Positions 37,256 through 45,684 of a stretch of DNA of 64,000 bases are shown in pieces. The translations under genes were made by a program, and so were the position numbers. The first letter of the stretch is position 1; the number at the start of each line of letters is the position of its first letter. The stretch is from an uncultured Flavobacteriales bacterium. GTDB taxonomy: Bacteria > Bacteroidota > Bacteroidia > Flavobacteriales_G > Salibacteraceae. Location of the stretch: the NCBI GenBank assembly GCA_913020435.1, contig CAJVZZ010000016.1, positions 1 through 64,000 of the forward strand, read 5' to 3'. The notes beneath the pieces are model-generated. The model worked only from the letters and a program-made list of their open reading frames with translations. It was not told where the DNA came from and made no database searches.

Positions 37256-39013
37256 TCAGCTCACCGCTCTTTTCAAAATAAATAACCCAAACACAGCCGA
37301 AAGCCCCGATGCAATTAATATGCTGAGTTTTGCGCCATCTAACATTTCGCCTTCGAATGCCGCACCAGCAACTACTATAGACATTGTAAACCCAACTCCT
37401 GCCAGGCAAGCCGCACCAAAGAGTTGCGGCCAACTTATACCACTAGATAATGAGGCGATTTTAAACTTATCCGCTAGCCAGCAAAACCCAACAATACCGA
37501 GAGGCTTACCGATACAAAGCCCAACGATTATCCCAAGGTTTATTGGCGTAAAAACATTAAAATAAGTCCCTACAACCAAAATTCCAGTATTGAAAAAAGC
37601 AAATAAGGGAAGTATGGAGTAGTTCACCGTTGCTTCCAAAGAATATTCGATTTGTTCTCCAGGACCGATTAAACGGTTAAATGCTTTTCGTATGACCTTT
37701 AACGCCCCATGACGAATACTTTCTTGACTATTATCTGAGTCTTTTATACGCTGAATTTCATCTTCGAATATGATGCTAGATTGTGTAGCTATACCTACAA
37801 TATTCCCTCTCCTTCTAGCCGGAATAAGAATAGCGGTTATAACTCCAGCCAAGGTTGCATGCAAGCCACTCTGGAAGATGAAAAACCACAATACCAAACC
37901 TAAAACTACATAAATGGTCTTGGAATACACTTTCTGATAGCTTAACACCCCCATAATTCCAATAATTACTAAAGCCGCTACAAATGCTCCAATATGAAAA
38001 CCATGACCGTAAAATAAAGCAATAACTACAATAGCTCCCAAGTCATCAGAGACAGCTAACGCTGAAATAAAAACTAACAATGCGTTGGGAACTTTCTTAC
38101 CCAATAACGCCATTAAACCTAATGTAAATGCGATATCAGTAGCCATTGGCACTCCCCAGCCATGCGATCCAGAACCCTCTTTATTTATAAAGAAATACAG
38201 CAATGCAGGAATCAACATTCCTCCTATTGCTCCAATAACTGGCATACTGGCTTTTTTGATATCGGAGAGTTCTCCAGAGATAACTTCTCTCTTTATTTCT
38301 AAGCCTATCAGTAAAAAAAAGATAGCCATTAAACCATCGTTTATCCAAACTTCTATAGGAAGTATAAAGCTGTTGCTACCTGCAAGAAAACCGAGTTTAA
38401 AATGGCGTAAAAATTCATACTGCTCAATAAAACCAATATTGGCGAAAACTAAAGCCGCTATTGCAGCTAAAAGAAGCATTACTGCAGCTGATGCTCCCCA
38501 ATGTACGAAACTCTGCATTGCATTTGTTACAGGTTTAGTATTAGCATTTTCAATTGCCTCTATTAAAGCGTGTTCATCCCATGCTCCTTCATATAAATAA
38601 TCATTGATAGCAATACTTGGGGCTAAAGCAACTCCTCTACTTTTTGCTAAATTGATATCATCTTCTAGGCGTTTTACAATATAATCGGAATGAAAATCCT
38701 TTTTGAATTTTTCTAAATCAAGTTTTAGGAACTCTGCTCGATTCAGCATCAACTCTTCGGTATAAATCCCTTGAAACTCGATAAGTAGCAGATTCATCTC
38801 GAAAAAATGACCTTGTAATTCAGCGCTTAAGGCCGCTTTAGCTGAAATTTGAAATTCGGTATTATTTGGCGTTTTAGAAAAAAAATGAAACTTCGGAACT
38901 ACCTCACCTTCAAAATGATCCATTACAAACCGCATAATTGGTCTGCCAGCCTTGAACTTTTTGTTGCTATAGTCTATAAAGGAACTTAACTCAACTGAGT
39001 TTTTCTTTTTCAT
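37256..39013 (-). CDS. nhaA: Na+/H+ antiporter NhaA with N-terminal thioredoxin/DsbA-like domain
   Basis: 585 residues, longer than the usual 390. Residues about 165-585 are NhaA: GLMAIFFLLIGLEIKRE, MATDIAFTLGLMALLG, the paired aspartates in SALAVSDDLGAIVVIA, and LHATLAGVITAILIP. It exchanges Na+ (or Li+) for protons. The first 165 residues (FMDHFEGEVVPKFHFFSK-like start, then HFFEMNLLLIEFQG, RGVALAPSIAINDYLYEG) look like a DsbA/thioredoxin fold with the cis-Pro loop APS but no CxxC, so not a redox enzyme. NhaA-thioredoxin fusions are known, usually with the extra domain at the C-terminus. The start is supported by the continuous fold from residue 20 on. Confidence 0.9.
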   Translation of the reverse strand: MKKKNSVELSSFIDYSNKKFKAGRPIMRFVMDHFEGEVVPKFHFFSKTPNNTEFQISAKAALSAELQGHFFEMNLLLIEFQGIYTEELMLNRAEFLKLDLEKFKKDFHSDYIVKRLEDDINLAKSRGVALAPSIAINDYLYEGAWDEHALIEAIENANTKPVTNAMQSFVHWGASAAVMLLLAAIAALVFANIGFIEQYEFLRHFKLGFLAGSNSFILPIEVWINDGLMAIFFLLIGLEIKREVISGELSDIKKASMPVIGAIGGMLIPALLYFFINKEGSGSHGWGVPMATDIAFTLGLMALLGKKVPNALLVFISALAVSDDLGAIVVIALFYGHGFHIGAFVAALVIIGIMGVLSYQKVYSKTIYVVLGLVLWFFIFQSGLHATLAGVITAILIPARRRGNIVGIATQSSIIFEDEIQRIKDSDNSQESIRHGALKVIRKAFNRLIGPGEQIEYSLEATVNYSILPLFAFFNTGILVVGTYFNVFTPINLGIIVGLCIGKPLGIVGFCWLADKFKIASLSSGISWPQLFGAACLAGVGFTMSIVVAGAAFEGEMLDGAKLSILIASGLSAVFGLFILKRAVS

Positions 39014-39082
39014 GAAGGCGAAAATAGTTTAAGCATTAGAACCCTTTTTATTCAATAGAAATTTAAACGAATATTAATTTAT

Positions 39083-39331
39083 TTAACTCTTTTCTAGGGT
39101 TCCCATATATCTATATTCTTCCAGTGCTTTTGCATAACATTCAGTATTGGCATATTCTTTAATTAACATACTGAAATTACAACGGTAATTTTTATTTTCC
39201 ACTTCCAAATATTCAACTAGCAACCAATGGTAACTGCCTATTTGCTCATCGATATAGTAGTCGTTTTGTTCACACATTGCGAATAGAAATATCAAATACG
39301 CCCGCTCTTCTTTATGCTTTTTTAGCTCCAT
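39083..39331 (-). CDS. Small hypothetical protein
   Basis: 82 residues, rich in Tyr, Glu and Lys (MELKKHKEERAYLIFLF, IDEQIGSYHWLLVEYLEVE, KALEEYRYMGTLEKS). No signal peptide or membrane segment. No family recognised. It lies 69 bp upstream of the NhaA start on the same strand. The even, soluble-protein composition makes it a plausible gene, but no second line of evidence exists. Confidence 0.45.
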   Translation of the reverse strand: MELKKHKEERAYLIFLFAMCEQNDYYIDEQIGSYHWLLVEYLEVENKNYRCNFSMLIKEYANTECYAKALEEYRYMGTLEKS

Positions 39332-39629
39332 GCCTTATTACAGCATTCATCAGCTTTATTACAATCACCGTATACCCTGTTTCAACCTCAGATTTATTTT
39401 CATCGGAGAGAAAAACTTAATGAAATCTATAATATGACTAATACCAAGCATTTTTAAATATGGTAAGATTGTGATAAATATCCTCTTATATATTAACGGT
39501 TTCTGCTTTTAGTTTACCGAATTTCTCTTTTGATATTTAATTTTCAAGAGTCCTTATATACTCAATTACTTACGCCAAGCTTTTTGCAGGTCTAGTAAAT
39601 TCTGAAGAATTACAATCGTTTATGCTCTT

Positions 39630-40838
39630 TTAATTATCGCCTTTGATAATCAGCTCCGAATGAAGTACCGAATTTTTATGCAAGAACTGCAGGAAGTATA
39701 TTCCTGTTTTATCCAAGTCAACAAAGCCTTCCATCGAAATACCGTTTGAGAATAACTGTTCGGAAATTATAACTGCTCCTAGAATATCTTTTACGAGTAT
39801 ATGCGTTACTTCCAGCTTAGGAGATACATCATAAAAGACCCTTCCACTGCTAGGATTTGGATAAATATTTATCTTGGGTTTATCCAACTCCAAAACTGAA
39901 ACCTGAGTTCCTAAGGTGTCATTAGGCCTAATAATAGGCTTAAAATCAAATTTATAAGCAACAGGCCGATGATCTGATATATTGCGATCGTACTCGCTCC
40001 AACCTCCAGAAAGCTGCCCCTCAACTTTAATACACCTTACTTCGGTTGTTGGTTTATTGTATTGTTTTAAAAGTGGTCCATTTATCAGAATATGATCTAA
40101 ATGAGATGGCCAAGAAGGATAAGACCAATTTGCATTGTTAGACTCTTCTATAGCAAGATCCACAAAACGATATTGGCGAGAGTTAGTAAGCTCATTTTGA
40201 AAAATGTTATTGTTTCTATCATCAGTTAGAATATCATTCAAATCCCCTACTACAATTACGTTTTCATCACTCCAAAGAGAATCTACATAATCCATTATCA
40301 GTCTGTGGCCAAGGTAGCGTCTATTTTCTTCATCATTCGTGTTTGTTTTGTCCCACTTTCCATTTCCACAACATTTGTAATGATTGTTGATAATGCGAAT
40401 AACTGAATCCTGGTAAGTAAACTCTAACACAAATGGCGCTCTAGGCAATGGGCTACTATATTTGCTTTCGGAAAACAATTGATACGTCTTTACATTGCTA
40501 ATCGTTTTGGTATTGTAGACATAGGTTAATCCTCTTGAATCGGAGCCACCATAAACGAGCTTATAATCGTTTAAATTAGCAATAGCTTGCTTGAGTTTAC
40601 TCGAATCATCAATTTCCTGTAATGCCCAAACATCTACATCAAGTGCCCCAATTATCTCTCCTACTGCATTGACTGAGGTTTGACCATTTTTTGGAAACCA
40701 CTCAATATTCCAAGAAACAACTTCAAAAGTTGAATCGGTTCCAAAACTTAAATTACTCAGAGATTGAGCTTGAACTAACGTTGACAAAAAGAAAGTTAAC
40801 AGTGCAGTTAGCAAGACAGAAGAAAGGCATTTAATCAT
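39630..40838 (-). CDS. Secreted endonuclease/exonuclease/phosphatase-family protein, T9SS-sorted
   Basis: 402 residues: signal peptide (about 1-24, VQAQ), an EEP fold (about 35-300) with SWNIEWFPKNG (Asn), WALQEIDD (Glu metal ligand), NNHYKCCG, VVGDLNDIL (Asp and Asn), LDHILINGP and SDHRPVAYKF (catalytic Asp-His), then a T9SS type A tail (INIYPNPSSGRVFYDV to LIIKGDN). Probably an extracellular DNase or RNase that releases phosphate or nucleotides; a phosphodiesterase on another substrate is possible. Monocistronic. Confidence 0.9.
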   Translation of the reverse strand: MIKCLSSVLLTALLTFFLSTLVQAQSLSNLSFGTDSTFEVVSWNIEWFPKNGQTSVNAVGEIIGALDVDVWALQEIDDSSKLKQAIANLNDYKLVYGGSDSRGLTYVYNTKTISNVKTYQLFSESKYSSPLPRAPFVLEFTYQDSVIRIINNHYKCCGNGKWDKTNTNDEENRRYLGHRLIMDYVDSLWSDENVIVVGDLNDILTDDRNNNIFQNELTNSRQYRFVDLAIEESNNANWSYPSWPSHLDHILINGPLLKQYNKPTTEVRCIKVEGQLSGGWSEYDRNISDHRPVAYKFDFKPIIRPNDTLGTQVSVLELDKPKINIYPNPSSGRVFYDVSPKLEVTHILVKDILGAVIISEQLFSNGISMEGFVDLDKTGIYFLQFLHKNSVLHSELIIKGDN

Positions 40839-40888
40839 TTGCCAAATCTAGCTTTAAAAGACATTCAACTATGAACCATTTAATAAGT

Positions 40889-41635
40889 TTAAACCAGCTT
40901 AGAAATAGAAAAAGCAATAAGAAAACCAATACACATTAGTAACCCTGTCCAATCTTTAGAACCTTTGAAAGCTTCAGGTATCATGGTATTTGCAAGCATT
41001 GTGAGTATAGCTCCTGCTGCACTTGCCATAATGCCTGCTTGCAATGCCATAGGAATATTATGACATAAAGAATAACCTGCTAAGGAAGCTAAACCTGAAA
41101 TAACTGCTATTCCTCCCCATATCCCAAAAATATAACTGGGTTTTCTGCCGGATTGTTTCATTCCTGCCGCACTAGAAATACCTTCTGGAATATTGGAAAT
41201 GAAAATTGCAATTACCGCAGCAATACTTACATGCCCAGTAACTACAGTAAGTCCTATCGCCATAGATTCAGGAATACCATCAAGCAAGGCTCCAACCGCT
41301 ATTGCGGTGCCGCTTCCCTCCCGCTCCATTTCTTCTTCTCGCGCTTCAGCACACATGCGGCGACTTGCTCCAACTTTACTCAAACGATAATTCGAGTAAC
41401 TATAAATTGTTCCGCCAAGCAGAAACCCAATAGCAACGGGCAATAAACCAGCGGCTTCATAGGCAGGAATAACCAATTCAAAGCATAAGGCTGAAATTAG
41501 CACCCCACCGCCAAAAGCCATTATACCCGTGAGTGTTCGCTTTGGAATTGAAAAAACATAACCCAGAAATGCTCCTATTAAGAGGGCTCCTCCTGCTAAT
41601 AGACCCCATAATCCTGCTTGTATCCAAAGTGCCAT
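40889..41635 (-). CDS. ZIP-family metal transporter-like membrane protein
   Basis: 248 residues with about eight membrane segments. It shows the ZIP pattern in the middle: ALLDGIPESMAIG and ISNIPEGISSAAGMK. In canonical ZIPs these motifs begin with His (HNxPEG, H-x-x-x-E); here the first His positions are Asp and Ser, so the metal site is altered, as in the GufA-like/Bacteroidota branch. A second, broken copy of this gene lies at 53013-53434. Substrate uncertain (Zn or another divalent cation). No operon partners. Confidence 0.85.
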   Translation of the reverse strand: MALWIQAGLWGLLAGGALLIGAFLGYVFSIPKRTLTGIMAFGGGVLISALCFELVIPAYEAAGLLPVAIGFLLGGTIYSYSNYRLSKVGASRRMCAEAREEEMEREGSGTAIAVGALLDGIPESMAIGLTVVTGHVSIAAVIAIFISNIPEGISSAAGMKQSGRKPSYIFGIWGGIAVISGLASLAGYSLCHNIPMALQAGIMASAAGAILTMLANTMIPEAFKGSKDWTGLLMCIGFLIAFSISKLV

Positions 41636-42016
41636 TATTTCTTGATGTTTTGATTCATAACTAATGTTGAAGTTTTATAAATCCCTCTTTCGAGAAACTC
41701 TTTTGGCTGATTATACATACAATTTAGATATGAAAGCTAGATTGCTTTTTCAGTAAAATTATCAGAATCTGTCACTCCATATTCAGGAAGCTGATTTCAC
41801 AAGAGATAGGCACTAAAGGGAATTGGGTTTAAAAACTTCAGATTCACTTTATGTAATTCCCTGCTAATGTTTAAGAGTCCGATTTTAAAATCGAGATCAT
41901 TGAGTTAAAAAAAGTAACCTAACTTGTATTGGTGCCCTTTATAAATTGAATAAAATTTTTTAGTGAATTTAACTAACCCAAATATAATCTGATTTAGCTA
42001 GTTAGTAAATCTGTCA
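41636..42016. other. Gene-free stretch
   Basis: About 380 bp upstream of the ZIP gene and downstream of the 76-residue gene. No frame, hairpin or repeat of note was seen. Confidence 0.35.
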
Positions 42017-42247
42017 TTATTGCAACATGGACGCTTTTAGATAATCGATTATATCCGTCCTTCCCTCGTAATTGATTATTCCATTGTTTCCATTTGTTTG
42101 CAGGATTAAGGGTATCTTCTTGTATATAGATTCAAAAAGTTGCCGGACTCCTTCTCTTTCTGTTTTTGAATTTAGAGTCTCCTGTTCAACGGTAACAATT
42201 GCATATGTTACTCCCTCTTCGTTTATTATTGCTCGTTGAAATTGCAT
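42017..42247 (-). CDS. Small protein downstream of a paired palindrome
   Basis: 76 residues, MQFQRAIINEEGVTYAIVTV to YLKASMLQ; no signal peptide or membrane segment, no Cys, family not recognised. The predicted pattern (strand-turn-strand, helix, strand, helix with GRTDIIDYLKA) suggests a small alpha/beta protein. It follows the LuxR-type regulator gene on the same strand with a 150-bp gap that contains copy B of the paired palindrome and a -7-like box, so it is probably transcribed separately under the same regulator. Confidence 0.65.
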   Translation of the reverse strand: MQFQRAIINEEGVTYAIVTVEQETLNSKTEREGVRQLFESIYKKIPLILQTNGNNGIINYEGRTDIIDYLKASMLQ

Positions 42248-42269
42248 AAGGTAGAATTTATATTTAGCT

Positions 42270-42298
42270 GCAATTTATGGCCCGGATCTGTTTACAAA
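42270..42298 (-). promoter_or_regulatory. Putative promoter of the 76-residue gene
   Basis: On the minus strand TTTG (42295-42298), 17 bp, then TAAATTGC (42270-42277), an imperfect match to the Bacteroidota TTTG-N17/19-TANNTTTG promoter. Copy B of the paired palindrome ends 30 bp upstream of the -7-like box. The stretch GCCAT-AAATTGC is nearly repeated at the same place below copy C (GCCATTATAATTGC). Confidence 0.4.
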
Positions 42299-42307
42299 TC
42301 AGTTTTA

Positions 42308-42341
42308 CGTGGTAACACGTTCAAAACTCCGTAGTAACACG
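42308..42341. promoter_or_regulatory. Paired-palindrome element, copy B
   Basis: CGTGGTAACACG (42308-42319), a 10-bp spacer, CGTAGTAACACG (42330-42341). Both halves match CGTRKTAMYACG. It lies upstream of the 76-residue gene and downstream of the regulator gene. Confidence 0.65.
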
Positions 42342-42397
42342 TAGAAGAATTGAAAGTTAAATTGCCAGATTACGTGTTTAGCCCCATTATCAACTCA

Positions 42398-43093
42398 TTA
42401 GATAAGCTTACTAATTTTATTGCTCTTTGAAGGGTTGTAAAGGTTGTTTGAAATAGCATAAATAACAATGCCTGCCATGTTGCGTGCTTTGGTTTTAACC
42501 AATAGATTTCTGCGATGTGTTTCTATAGTGCGCATGCCTAAATCGAGCATTTCGGCTATTTCTTTAGTTTCGTATTCTTGACAGATTAGATCCAACACTT
42601 GTCTTTCGCGTTCTGTCAATAAATCTTCGTTTTTTACTTGTTTTTTGGCTTTAGAGTGATCAACAGTTCCCTTTCGAATCATTTCGTAAACTTCCTCAGT
42701 AAAGTAATTGCCCTTATCGGCAATTTTCCGAAGCCCTTTTTCTAGTTCCGTAGAATTGGTATTCTTTTTAAAGTAAGCACACGCATTTAGCGAGATCATA
42801 AGGTTAACTATGGCAGGCGAATAGTGCATGGATAAAATGACTACATGAATGTTTGGGTAACTTTTAGACAGAATTTTCGCAGTTTCAACGCCGTCCATGT
42901 CTTCCATACTCAAATCCAGTAGAATAATATGTGGAAGCTGCAAAGGTGTTAAGGCTTTTAGCTTAAGCAAAAGGTCTCTTCCACTTTTAGCTTCAAAAGC
43001 TACAGCCATATCAATAAAGGAACTAATTATAAGTTTAAAACCTTTTCTTACTAATTCTTGATCATCTACAATAGCTAACCGTATAGTTTTCAT
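42398..43093 (-). CDS. NarL/LuxR-family response regulator
   Basis: 231 residues. Receiver domain (about 1-125) with VDDQELVRKG, phospho-Asp in HIILLDLSMEDMDG and Lys in AYFKKNT. LuxR-type HTH (about 160-220): LTERERQVLDLICQEYETKE, IAEMLDLGMRTIETHRRNLL, KTKARNMAG. It follows the kinase gene with one base between them. It ends a minus-strand operon of four genes (small CPxxC protein, 7TM protein, kinase, regulator). Because paired-palindrome elements sit in front of this operon and in front of the next gene, it is the best candidate for their binding protein (inference). Confidence 0.92.
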   Translation of the reverse strand: MKTIRLAIVDDQELVRKGFKLIISSFIDMAVAFEAKSGRDLLLKLKALTPLQLPHIILLDLSMEDMDGVETAKILSKSYPNIHVVILSMHYSPAIVNLMISLNACAYFKKNTNSTELEKGLRKIADKGNYFTEEVYEMIRKGTVDHSKAKKQVKNEDLLTERERQVLDLICQEYETKEIAEMLDLGMRTIETHRRNLLVKTKARNMAGIVIYAISNNLYNPSKSNKISKLI

Positions 43094-43094
43094 T

Positions 43095-43883
43095 TTACTT
43101 TATCTTTTTTAAATTGAACTCCATTCCTTTTCCTGGTTCTGAATGAAAATTATAGCTGGCATTTAAAAATTGTACTCGGCTCAATATACTTCTAATACCC
43201 AAACCGTTATTCACCGCTTCTTCCATATTAAATCCTGCACCATCGTCCGAGTAGGATATAGCTAATGATGTTCTATTCATCTCTATATTCAGACGAACAT
43301 TCTTTGCATTGGCGTATTTGATTGTGTTGTGCATCAATTCGTGAATTATACGATAAATCCCCAACTCTGTTTCCCTATCACGTTGTCCATCAGAAAGATC
43401 ATTCCAAGTATAATCGATTGCTAATTCTCCAGTTTTATTCAGCACCTCTACTACTCCATTTACAGCACTTATAAGGCCTGCGTGCTCTAAATCGGGTGGA
43501 AGTAATCCATGTGAAATACTTTCGGTCGATGTAATTAGTTTTTCAATGATTTCTACGATTAAATCGGTTTCTTCTCGATTTTTCTCCAAGTTTATTCTTT
43601 TAAGATGTTCAATTGAAATTTGCAATATTGCTAGTTTGCTGCTTATTTCATCGTGAATAGCACGAGCAATCTTCTCGCGTTCAGAATCCTGTCCTCTTAT
43701 TTGAGATTCAAGTAATTCTGATTTTTTCTGCAGTTCTATCTCACTTGTTTTCAAAAGCTGATCGGTGAGCCGCTGTCTATAAAAGAAATACAGCAAGGCA
43801 AAACTAGTAGACATAAATAATGTAAAAAAACTTCCCGCTAATATAAGCCAGAAAAGTTCTTCTTTGGTGAAGCTAATTTCCAT
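43095..43883 (-). CDS. Sensor histidine kinase (HisKA_3/HATPase)
   Basis: 262 residues: one membrane helix (about 10-33), a coiled coil, a NarX/DegS-type dimerisation domain with the phospho-His in REKIARAIHDEISSKLAILQ (His about 77), and an HATPase domain with LMHNTIKYANA (N-box), SYSDDGAGFNM and GLGIRSILSRV. It has no extracellular sensor of its own. Its gene overlaps the 7TM-protein gene by 46 bp, so the 7TM protein is probably its input module. It should phosphorylate the LuxR-type regulator encoded one base downstream. Confidence 0.92.
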   Translation of the reverse strand: MEISFTKEELFWLILAGSFFTLFMSTSFALLYFFYRQRLTDQLLKTSEIELQKKSELLESQIRGQDSEREKIARAIHDEISSKLAILQISIEHLKRINLEKNREETDLIVEIIEKLITSTESISHGLLPPDLEHAGLISAVNGVVEVLNKTGELAIDYTWNDLSDGQRDRETELGIYRIIHELMHNTIKYANAKNVRLNIEMNRTSLAISYSDDGAGFNMEEAVNNGLGIRSILSRVQFLNASYNFHSEPGKGMEFNLKKIK

Positions 43884-44530
43884 ATTCCTACTATTAAAAT
43901 GCTATAAAAAAGAAGATTCAACATTCCATTGAAAATCCATAAAATAATACTTTGAGAATTGTCCATTTCATAGAACATATAATTGCTCATGAGATAAATA
44001 AAGAACTGACCACTGAATAATAATAATATTCCTGTATTGATCAGTAAAAGCCCTTCCCGTCGGGGGTCATACGATTCAAAATGCGCCACCGCTCTTATTT
44101 CTTTTATGTAAAAAAAGACAGAAAACGCACACATTATAAGACATTCCAAAGTCCTAGAAATTGGATTAAAGCCATTAATGGTTTCGATATAAATTGAACT
44201 ATAAACCATAAAACCAAACACCGCCACTAAAAATAAAAGCGGCCAGTTCAACCGTGTTTTTAACTCGCCCAAATGCAATACCTTATAATAGAATAGATAC
44301 AGTAAAACGAACTCCCCTGCGGTGTATACGTGCAACACCCAAATGTTATTCATTTTCAACAAAGACAATGTTGTTGAAACAACTTGAACCAATAGGGCTA
44401 GAACACTAAAAAGAACGATAAACAAAGCCTCTTTTTTAATCTGCTTAAAATTCTTCCAGCATAAAGCAATAACAACTAATATTAGCATTGTTATTAGAAT
44501 TGCAATAAACTTTAAAATAATGCCAGTCAT
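43838..44530 (-). CDS. Seven-helix membrane protein, putative sensor module
   Basis: 230 residues with about seven membrane segments (around 5-23, 36-56, 66-84, 96-113, 125-142, 163-183, 197-216) and few charged residues outside the loops. No ligand-binding motif seen. Its 3' end overlaps the kinase gene by 46 bp. Such 7TM proteins are common partners of HisKA_3 kinases without a sensor domain in Bacteroidota. I infer that it receives the signal and passes it to the kinase. The stimulus is unknown. Confidence 0.8.
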   Translation of the reverse strand: MTGIILKFIAILITMLILVVIALCWKNFKQIKKEALFIVLFSVLALLVQVVSTTLSLLKMNNIWVLHVYTAGEFVLLYLFYYKVLHLGELKTRLNWPLLFLVAVFGFMVYSSIYIETINGFNPISRTLECLIMCAFSVFFYIKEIRAVAHFESYDPRREGLLLINTGILLLFSGQFFIYLMSNYMFYEMDNSQSIILWIFNGMLNLLFYSILIVGIWKLASPKKNFSGLY

Positions 44531-44558
44531 TTACTGATGCTTATGCAGCTTTTCATTT

Positions 44559-44900
44559 TCAATACAACGGACTATTCACATCACAGCTAGTAGGACATGG
44601 CGTAGTAAAATCATAAATCATAGTATCAGGAGCTACTCCTACGATATCAATTTGTTCTCCAGTAGCATCTGCTTTAGTACCTACTACAACTAACTTCACT
44701 TCACTATTATCGCCATCGAACGCTAAATAAACTCGTATTCCTTCTACATCTGGATTTGCTTTTAAATCGGCAACTGCATCAGTTGGGATTAAAAAACCTT
44801 TTAGCCCCGATATCTCCGTTCCTTTGTCGCTATCTGTCATGTTTCGCCAATTGTTGCATAAGTTCTGACCTTCTACAACCGATAATTGTGGTGCGCTCAT
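44559..44900 (-). CDS. Small conserved protein with C-terminal CPxxC motif
   Basis: 113 residues from ATG 44898-44900 (MSAPQLSVVEGQNLCNNWRN); a TTG at 44924 would add eight residues but is less likely. Features: a helical start, an alpha/beta core with VYLAFDGDNSEVKLVVVGTK and a tail IYDFTTPCPTSCDVNSPLY. The ending YDF-x-PCPxxC...SPL recurs in small Bacteroidota proteins of unknown function that I have seen described only as hypothetical. The CPxxC could bind a metal or form a disulfide. First gene of the sensor operon, 28 bp before the 7TM gene, and directly under copy C of the paired palindrome. Confidence 0.75.
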   Translation of the reverse strand: MSAPQLSVVEGQNLCNNWRNMTDSDKGTEISGLKGFLIPTDAVADLKANPDVEGIRVYLAFDGDNSEVKLVVVGTKADATGEQIDIVGVAPDTMIYDFTTPCPTSCDVNSPLY

Positions 44901-44925
44901 AATATTATTAATTTCCAATTTCAAG

Positions 44926-44933
44926 CAATTATA
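44926..44933 (-). promoter_or_regulatory. -7-like box of the sensor operon
   Basis: On the minus strand TATAATTG, one mismatch to TANNTTTG, 26 bp upstream of the ATG at 44900 and 30 bp downstream of copy C. No TTTG at -33. The surrounding GCCATTATAATTGC resembles the box under copy B. Confidence 0.4.
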
Positions 44934-44963
44934 ATGGCTAATGGTTCAGCTATTTTTAAATTC

Positions 44964-44997
44964 CGTATTAACACGGATATTTTTACGTGTTACCACG
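44964..44997. promoter_or_regulatory. Paired-palindrome element, copy C
   Basis: CGTATTAACACG (44964-44975), a 10-bp spacer, CGTGTTACCACG (44986-44997). Both match CGTRKTAMYACG fully. It lies upstream of the sensor operon that encodes the LuxR-type regulator, suggesting autoregulation. Confidence 0.65.
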
Positions 44998-45141
44998 GAG
45001 GGAAAATTAAAGATTAGATCAGTTCAATATCTCTATTTAGTAGCTTTTTCCTGAATTCATTTTTTTTTGCCTCTAGTTGCAGTGAATTGTTCCATGTACA
45101 GTATGAAAGCGATGCGTTAACCTATCCTATTTCTTGACCTT

Positions 45142-45175
45142 AGTATTGCTGCGTATAGATTTCAGTGTTAACAGG
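45142..45175. promoter_or_regulatory. Paired-palindrome element, copy D
   Basis: AGTATTGCTGCG (45142-45153), a 10-bp spacer, AGTGTTAACAGG (45164-45175). More diverged than A-C but with the same spacing. On the plus strand TTGTTTTG, one mismatch to TANNTTTG, starts 31 bp downstream (45207-45214). Confidence 0.5.
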
Positions 45176-45347
45176 TAGTAAGTTCCACTCCAACCTGTCA
45201 ATTCGATTGTTTTGCGATGCTGAAGCTCAATGTAACGAGAATAATTCACTAGCTCTTTAAAAAACTTTTCAATGTTCATTATTTGGTGCAGGTGGTATTA
45301 ACTATTTAAGTAAGATTTTAGCCGACAAACACAAAATAATACTATTT

Positions 45348-45416
45348 GCGTCATTCCCGAGCAGCCGGATATTTATTATAAACTCCAAGCTGATTCCAGC
45401 CTGCGCGGGAATTACG
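45348..45416. repeat. REP-like palindrome, copy 2
   Basis: GCGTCATTCCCG at the left and CGGGAATTACG at the right form an inverted repeat with GATTCCAGCCTGCGCGGGAAT inside. This arrangement (CGTCATTCCCG...GATTCCAG...CGGGAATGACG) is a widespread type of extragenic palindrome in bacteria. Intergenic. Confidence 0.55.
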
Positions 45417-45448
45417 AATAGCTTAAGCAACCTAATATCCAAAAGCAA

Positions 45449-45487
45449 AAAAGTCCTTACATATTCATGTAAGGACTTCTTAAAGGT
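45449..45487 (-). terminator. Strong hairpin, terminator-like on the minus strand
   Basis: AAGTCCTTACAT and ATGTAAGGACTT form a 12-bp stem with a 4-base loop; on the minus strand it is followed by TTTTTTG. It would end a minus-strand transcript coming from the copy E region, although no annotated gene lies there. The arm AAGTCCTTACA recurs next to copy A (about 2590-2603). Confidence 0.55.
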
Positions 45488-45554
45488 TCAGCTGGGCCCA
45501 TTCGTCTGATTCTGTTTTATAGTTCTAGATAACATGAACTATTTCTGCAATGCA

Positions 45555-45674
45555 TTAAAATGTCATTATGCATGTGTCAGAGTAATCTAGGTTTTCTTTA
45601 AATTCAACTTGCAGTATAACAGAACCAGATTTATCATTAATAATTCGAAGGTAATTTTTAACTGTATTGTTCAT
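45555..45674 (-). CDS. Possible small peptide gene beside copy E
   Basis: 39 residues, MNNTVKNYLRIINDKSGSVI to TCIMTF, starting 10 bp from copy E. Its start loosely resembles that of the 76-residue protein at 42017-42247 (FQRAIINEEGV against YLRIINDKSG). No family recognised. The palindrome would lie too close to the start codon for the promoter spacing of copies A-C, so this is a weak candidate. Confidence 0.25.
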   Translation of the reverse strand: MNNTVKNYLRIINDKSGSVILQVEFKENLDYSDTCIMTF

Positions 45675-45684
45675 TAAGTCTCTA

